Part shown: piece by piece, positions 6,731 through 10,300 of the stretch
Numbering within the stretch: position 1 is the first letter of the stretch
Layout: every line of letters begins with the position of its first letter
Assembly (NCBI GenBank): GCA_044358925.1
Contig: JBIKNC010000160.1
Location: forward strand, 1-10,300
From: Rohdeia sp044358925
GTDB lineage: Bacteria > Planctomycetota > UBA1135 > GCA-002686595
Direction: 5' to 3'
Length of the DNA stretch: 10,300 nt
Notes under the pieces: generated by a model
What the model saw: the letters and a program-made list of their open reading frames with translations, nothing else
The model's database searches: none
What the model was told of the DNA's origin: nothing
Position numbers and translations under genes: made by a program

Positions 6731-7411
6731 GTGCCCACCACCTCCGCTCGATCGTCGCGTCAAGACCGCCTCGCGACCGCCGTCCTCATGGGTGTCTTCA
6801 CGCCCGCGACCCTGCCCGCGGGCGAGGAACTCGAGCGGCTCCTCGCCGCCGCGCCGTTCCTCGACGTCGTGCAGGTGCGGGTGAAGGAGCCGGACCGGAC
6901 GGACGGCCCGTCGCCGGCGCGCGCGCTGCTCGAGTGGACGGAACGCGTGCTCGCGGCGCTGCCGAAGGAGCGCCCGCTCGTGATCGTCAACGACCGGCCC
7001 GACGTGGCGCGTGCCCTCCGCGCGCTCGGCTGCGACGGTGTGCACGTCGGCCAGGACGACGCCGCGCCGCGCGCGGTGCGCGCCTTCCTCGGGAGCGAAC
7101 TCCTGATCGGACTGTCGACCCACGACGCACGCCAAGTCGCCGCGGCGCAGGACGAGCCCGTCGACTACCTCGGTTTCGGCCCGGTCTTCCCGAGCGCGAC
7201 GAAGGGCTACGAACAGGGTCGCGGGCCCGAGTACGCCTGGGCTGCGGCCGAGGCCTCGGCTCTGCCGGTCTTCGCGATCGGTGGGATCGACACCACCAAC
7301 GCGCAGGAACTCGACAACGTCGGACGCGCCGCTGTCGGAGCGGCCATCTTCGCGGCGAGCGATCCGGCGGCGGCGGCACGCGAACTCGCGGAGTTGCTCG
7401 TTGGGAACTGA
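6731..7411 (+). CDS. thiE: Thiamine phosphate synthase
   Basis: ThiE joins HMP pyrophosphate and the thiazole phosphate to make thiamine phosphate in the cytoplasm, on a TIM-barrel fold. The 226-residue product carries the family signatures in order: VVQVRVKE (46-53, the QxRxK phosphate-binding strand), IVNDR (85-89, with Asp88 a Mg ligand position), DGVHVGQDD (102-110), IGLSTH (126-131), DYLGFGPVFPSATK (145-158) and VFAIGGID (180-187). Length is normal for the family. GTG at 6731 is preferred because it leaves a full first strand and has a -10-like box just upstream. An ATG at 6788 would give 207 residues but starts inside the first beta strand. No other thiamine gene is in the window. The stop at 7409-7411 lies 49 nt before the chosen start of the protease gene, so the two may be co-transcribed. 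Confidence 0.93.
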   Translation: MPTTSARSSRQDRLATAVLMGVFTPATLPAGEELERLLAAAPFLDVVQVRVKEPDRTDGPSPARALLEWTERVLAALPKERPLVIVNDRPDVARALRALGCDGVHVGQDDAAPRAVRAFLGSELLIGLSTHDARQVAAAQDEPVDYLGFGPVFPSATKGYEQGRGPEYAWAAAEASALPVFAIGGIDTTNAQELDNVGRAAVGAAIFAASDPAAAARELAELLVGN

Positions 7412-7460
7412 TCGCCCGCTCGACGCGACCCGACGGACCGGAGCGGCCGCGTCGACGAAC

Positions 7461-8168
7461 GTGGACAGCGCGCGCGAACGTCGGCGCGCATGGCTCGCGC
7501 TGCTGCTGCTCGTGCCGGTGCCGTCGGTCTCGATCCTGCTCTACCGACCCGACGAGAGCGGTGAGGTCGGCGCGTTCGCGAACGCCTTCTACCTGTTCGG
7601 CAAGGTCTGGCTGATCGCTTTCCCGGTCGGCTGGCACCTGTTCGTCGATCGGCGGCGCGCGAGCGTCTCTCCCACGACCGCGCGCCACTTCGGCATCGGC
7701 GCGTTGGTCGGTGTCGTCATGTCGGCGGCCGTGATCGCCGCCTACCTCGGGCTCGGCACGGCATGGATCGACGGCGACGGACTGCGCGCGAACCTGGCCT
7801 CGGGCGGCATCGACACACCGGGTGAGTTCATCGCGCTCGGGATCGGGCTGTCGATCGTCAACGCCTTCGTCGAGGAGGTCGTCTGGCGCTGGTTCGTCGT
7901 CGAGCGGAGCGCCGCACTCCTGCCGCGCGAACGCGCCGCTTGGAGCGTGCCCATCGCGGCCGCCTGCTTCACGCTCCACCACGTCTTCGCGCTCGCGGCC
8001 CACTTCGGTGCGCTCGTGACGGTGCTCGGTTCACTGGGTGTCTTCGTCGGCGGCTGGATCTGGTCGGCGCTCTACCGGCGGACCGGCTCGATCTGGCCGA
8101 GCTACGTGAGCCACGTGATCGTCGACGCGGTGCTGATGACCATCGGGTACCGCTTGCTGTTCGGCTGA
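7461..8168 (+). CDS. CPBP (CAAX/Abi) family intramembrane metalloprotease
   Basis: A 235-residue integral membrane protein with hydrophobic segments near residues 11-27, 43-62, 79-95, 123-137, 161-180, 181-202 and 211-232. The three family motifs are present: EExxxR (Glu138-Glu139 to Arg143, VEEVVWR), FxxxH (Phe170 to His174, FTLHH) and HxxxD (His218 to Asp222, SHVIVD), where many relatives have HxxxN. These residues hold the catalytic metal within the membrane in this superfamily, which includes CAAX prenyl proteases and bacteriocin-immunity-type proteins; the substrate here cannot be told. The start is uncertain. GTG 7461 places the first membrane helix at a normal distance but has no good ribosome binding site. 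TTG 7401, inside thiE, has GCGGAG ending 7 nt upstream and would give 255 residues. An ATG at 7281 would overlap thiE by 131 nt and is less likely. The gene follows thiE closely, and no shared pathway is known. Confidence 0.85.
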   Translation: MDSARERRRAWLALLLLVPVPSVSILLYRPDESGEVGAFANAFYLFGKVWLIAFPVGWHLFVDRRRASVSPTTARHFGIGALVGVVMSAAVIAAYLGLGTAWIDGDGLRANLASGGIDTPGEFIALGIGLSIVNAFVEEVVWRWFVVERSAALLPRERAAWSVPIAAACFTLHHVFALAAHFGALVTVLGSLGVFVGGWIWSALYRRTGSIWPSYVSHVIVDAVLMTIGYRLLFG

Positions 8169-8177
8169 GCCGCGCGC

Positions 8178-8206
8178 GGCGAGGATCGCGCCGCTCTCGC
8201 TATCCT
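8178..8206 (+). promoter_or_regulatory. Candidate promoter of the glycosyltransferase gene (leaderless type)
   Basis: TATCCT (8201-8206) ends 6 nt before the GTG at 8213, so a transcript starting at normal distance would begin at or next to the start codon. GGCGAG (8178-8183) lies 17 nt upstream of it. Both elements and their spacing resemble the candidate promoter of the propeller lipoprotein gene on the other strand. No Shine-Dalgarno site is present, in keeping with leaderless translation. Not tested. Confidence 0.4.
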
Positions 8207-8212
8207 CCCCGC

Positions 8213-9433
8213 GTGCGCATCCTCTACCTCGCCCAACGCGTCCCCTACCCCCCCAACCGCGGGGACAAGATCAGCAGTTGGCACCACGTCGAGCGCCTCG
8301 CTCGCAAGAACGAGGTCACGGTCGTCGCGTTCGCCCACGACGACGAGGATCGCGCTGCGGCGCGCACGCTGACCGAACGCGGCATCGCGACCCACACCGT
8401 CGACCTCGGCTCGAGTGCCGTGCGCCGCGCCGCAGCACTCGTCTGGCTGCCGACGTTGCGCCCGCTGACGCTGAGCTACTACGGCTCGTCGCGCCTGCAG
8501 GCGCTCGTCGATCGCCTCGTGCCGCAGAACGACATCGCCATGGCGTTCTCGTCGTCGATGGGCGCGTTCCTCGACGCACACCGAGAGATCGGGCGCGTGA
8601 TGATCTTCGCCGAGCTCGACTCGGACAAATGGCGCCAGTACGCGGAGCACCAACCCTGGCCGCTCTCGTGGATCTACGCGCGTGAGCACCGCACGCTGTT
8701 CCGGTTCGAAGAGGCGCTCGCACGCAGCGCCGACCACAACGTGCTCGTCACGCGCGTCGAAGAGGAACTCTTCAATCGCTTGATTCCGGGCGCGCCGTCG
8801 ACGGTCGTGCGCAACGGCGTCGACCTCGAGCACTACCGCCCGGGCGGCGAGCCGGAGATCGGTCACCTCGTGTTCGTCGGCGTGATGGACTACTTCCCCA
8901 ACGTGCACGGTTGCCGTTGGTTCGTGCACGAAGTCCTGCCCAAGCTGCGCGAGCGCCACCCGCAAGCGCGGCTGTCGATCGTCGGCTCGCGACCGACGGC
9001 CGAGGTGCTCGCACTCGGCAAGCTGCCCGGCGTGACGGTCACCGGCCGCGTCGAGGATCCGCGCGACCACCTGCGCCGCGCGCACGTTTCCGTGGCGCCG
9101 CTCCAGATCGCACGCGGCATCCAGAACAAAGTCCTCGAAGCGCTGGCGATGGGAGTGCCGGTCGTCGGCACGACGAGCGCGACCCGCGGCGTCGAAGGCC
9201 GCGCCGGTGACCACTATCTCGTCGCCGACGACGCCGCCGCGCAGGTCGAGGCCATCAGCGGGCTGCTCGCGGACCCGGCGCGCGCGCGCACACTCGGTGC
9301 CGCGGGGCGCAAGTTCGTCGAGGCCAAGTGCGACTGGGAACGCACACTCGAGAGCCTCGACGCCGTGGTCGCCGACTTCGAAGGGCACGGCAGGCGCCGC
9401 GAGCAACGCGAACTGCAGCGGCGCTACCACTGA
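8213..9433 (+). CDS. Glycosyltransferase, GT4-like, resembling the TIGR03087 PEP-CTERM/EpsH1-associated sugar transferase
   Basis: A 406-residue GT-B type enzyme expected to move a sugar from a nucleotide-sugar to a glycan or lipid carrier at the cytoplasmic face of the membrane. The N-terminal half has RVPYPPNRGDKISSW (9-23) and FAELDSDKWRQYA (132-144), which I recall as hallmarks of the TIGR03087 family found with exosortase/PEP-CTERM and EpsH1 polysaccharide loci. The C-terminal half has the group 4 donor-binding features: NGVD (201-204), FVGVMDYFPNVHG (221-233), SIVG (265-268), VTGRVED (286-292), and GIQNKVLEALAMGVPVVGT (312-330), with Glu319 at the usual nucleotide-sugar position. Length is normal. 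The GTG at 8213 aligns with the usual MRIL start of the family. It lies 44 nt after the protease stop, but a -10-like box in that gap suggests its own promoter. No other polysaccharide or exosortase gene is in the window, so the substrate is unknown. Confidence 0.88.
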   Translation: MRILYLAQRVPYPPNRGDKISSWHHVERLARKNEVTVVAFAHDDEDRAAARTLTERGIATHTVDLGSSAVRRAAALVWLPTLRPLTLSYYGSSRLQALVDRLVPQNDIAMAFSSSMGAFLDAHREIGRVMIFAELDSDKWRQYAEHQPWPLSWIYAREHRTLFRFEEALARSADHNVLVTRVEEELFNRLIPGAPSTVVRNGVDLEHYRPGGEPEIGHLVFVGVMDYFPNVHGCRWFVHEVLPKLRERHPQARLSIVGSRPTAEVLALGKLPGVTVTGRVEDPRDHLRRAHVSVAPLQIARGIQNKVLEALAMGVPVVGTTSATRGVEGRAGDHYLVADDAAAQVEAISGLLADPARARTLGAAGRKFVEAKCDWERTLESLDAVVADFEGHGRRREQRELQRRYH

Positions 9434-9493
9434 CGGTGCGCACGCGAGATCGACAGGGAGACGGGGCGCGAGCGTGACGATCGACGCCGCTCC

Positions 9494-9523
9494 CCGAACA
9501 GGCCCTGTCCGGCGCAGAGCGCC
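9494..9523. terminator. Candidate hairpins downstream of the glycosyltransferase gene
   Basis: Two short stems: CCG-A-ACAG / loop GCC / CTGT-C-CGG (9494-9512, one A-C mismatch) and GGCGC / AGA / GCGCC (9511-9523, perfect). They share two bases, so they would be alternative or stacked folds. There is no following U-tract, so if they act as a terminator it is a non-canonical, GC-only one. Confidence 0.35.
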
Positions 9524-9555
9524 CGATCGCCGTCACCGTCGGAACTCGGAGTCGT

Positions 9556-9585
9556 CGCGCGCTGCGCGCGGCTCGGTGCGCCGAG
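9556..9585. terminator. Candidate hairpins immediately downstream of queA
   Basis: CGCGCG / CTG / CGCGCG (9556-9570) and CTCGG / TGCG / CCGAG (9572-9585) are both perfect stems. The second ends 2 nt before the queA stop codon on the minus strand. Being symmetrical, they could serve both converging genes. No T-rich tract follows in either direction, so termination is an inference. Confidence 0.4.
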
Positions 9586-9586
9586 G

Positions 9587-10300
9587 TCACGGCAGCACGA
9601 GCAGCGCGTCCCCGTACGAATAGAAGCGGTAGCGCTCGCGCACCGCGGTGCGGTAGAGCTCGAGTGTGCGCTCGGTGCCGACGATCGCGGCGACGAGCAG
9701 CAACAACGTGCTGCGCGGCAGATGGAAGTTCGTCAACAGCGCGTCGATCGTGTCGACGCGTCGCCCGGGGCGAATGAAGATGTCCGTGGCGCCGCTGCCG
9801 ACGCGCGGCAGCCCGCTCTCGTCGCGCGCGGCTTCGAGCGTGCGCACGACGGTCGTCCCGATCGCGACGACACGACCGCCGCGCGAACGTGTGTGTTCGA
9901 TCGCGGCGCGCGTCGCGGCGGGCACGTGGTAGCGCTCCGCGTGCATGACGTGCTGCGCCACGTCGTCGACGTCGATCGGCCGGAACGTGCCGGGTCCGAC
10001 GTGGAGCGTGACACTCGCACGTCCGACGCCACGAGCGGCGAGGCGCTCCAGCAACTCCTGCGACAGATGCAAGCCCGCGGTCGGTGCGGCGACGGCTCCG
10101 AGCTCGCGCGCGAAGACGGTCTGGTAGCGCTCGTCGTCGCTCGTCGTCGGCCCGGATGCACGTGCCACGTAGGGCGGCAGCGGGAGCGCGCCGACGCGCG
10201 CGATCAGTGCTTCTTCGTCGCTCGGCGGAGCACCGTTCTCGTCGGTGAGTTCGAGCAACCAGTGCGGATCGAGCGCGCCGCTCGCGTCGCGGGCGCGGGC
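9587..10300 (-). CDS. queA: S-adenosylmethionine:tRNA ribosyltransferase-isomerase, partial (N-terminus beyond right edge)
   Basis: QueA transfers and isomerises the ribosyl part of S-adenosylmethionine onto preQ1 at the wobble base of certain tRNAs, making epoxyqueuosine. The 237 visible residues are the C-terminal two thirds of a protein usually about 340-360 long; the frame is open to the right edge, so the start is outside. Family signatures are strong: LPLPPYVAR, then DDERYQTVFA, then AAPTAGLHL, TLHVGPGTFRP, HAERYHVP, GGRVVAIGTTVVRTLE, GATDIFIRPG, DALLTNFHLPRSTLLLLVAA and RYRFYSYGDALLV at the C-terminus. One small change from the usual motif is Leu rather than Phe in AGLHL. It converges on the glycosyltransferase gene across a 153-nt hairpin-rich gap. 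No other queuosine gene is visible. Confidence 0.95.
   Translation of the reverse strand, partial: ARARDASGALDPHWLLELTDENGAPPSDEEALIARVGALPLPPYVARASGPTTSDDERYQTVFARELGAVAAPTAGLHLSQELLERLAARGVGRASVTLHVGPGTFRPIDVDDVAQHVMHAERYHVPAATRAAIEHTRSRGGRVVAIGTTVVRTLEAARDESGLPRVGSGATDIFIRPGRRVDTIDALLTNFHLPRSTLLLLVAAIVGTERTLELYRTAVRERYRFYSYGDALLVLP

Noticed and set aside
9207..9623. Plus-strand open frame of 138 codons spanning the end of the glycosyltransferase gene and the intergenic gap
   Set aside because: Ser/Arg-rich out-of-frame translation overlapping two well-supported genes, with no motif or ribosome site.
1..10300. tRNA, rRNA, insertion sequence, integrase or defence genes
   Set aside because: None was recognised in either strand; every sizeable region is accounted for by the listed genes or short intergenic gaps.

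Overview
The window is very GC-rich, gene-dense bacterial DNA with GTG starts and few Shine-Dalgarno sites. The left two thirds carry exported calcium-binding beta-propeller (FG-GAP/VCBS) genes. One of them has the ASPIC/UnbV tail, and another has a C-terminal tail that I associate with surface proteins of planctomycetes. This suggests a Planctomycetota genome, perhaps from the marine Poly30/Pla133-type lineages. That placement is an inference from gene content and style; there is no rRNA here to confirm it.

Left block (1-6525, all minus strand, so read right to left). Four genes in a row look like one transcription unit. First is a secreted seven-bladed propeller protein with a C-terminal tail domain (4579-6525). 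After 41 nt comes its shorter, lipid-anchored paralogue (2846-4537). After 23 nt comes a CRTAC1-like FG-GAP protein with an ASPIC/UnbV domain (1077-2822). Last is a TPR protein whose start overlaps the CRTAC1 stop as ATGA and which runs off the left edge (1-1080). All four have a signal peptide, lipobox or hydrophobic N-terminus, so the products probably work outside the cytoplasmic membrane, and the TPR protein may scaffold or handle the propellers. The substrate or ligand is unknown.

Middle (6526-6730) is a 205-bp divergent intergenic region with a candidate -10 box for each direction.

Right block. On the plus strand are thiE (thiamine phosphate synthase, 6731-7411), a CPBP/CAAX-type membrane protease (7461-8168), and a group 4 type glycosyltransferase resembling the TIGR03087 family linked to PEP-CTERM/EpsH1 systems (8213-9433). 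They face queA (queuosine tRNA modification, 9587-10300, minus strand, cut by the right edge) across a 153-bp convergent gap rich in hairpins. These are housekeeping or envelope genes with no clear functional link to the left block.

The most unusual signals are: (a) the tandem propeller paralogues, with matching seven-blade registers but different anchoring; (b) a -10-like TATC(G/C)T box only 6-7 nt before the start codon of two unrelated genes, each with a GCGAG motif 17 nt further upstream, which suggests leaderless transcripts; and (c) an otherwise uncharacterised C-terminal domain on the largest propeller protein. I found no mobile element, CRISPR array, RNA gene or phage gene.
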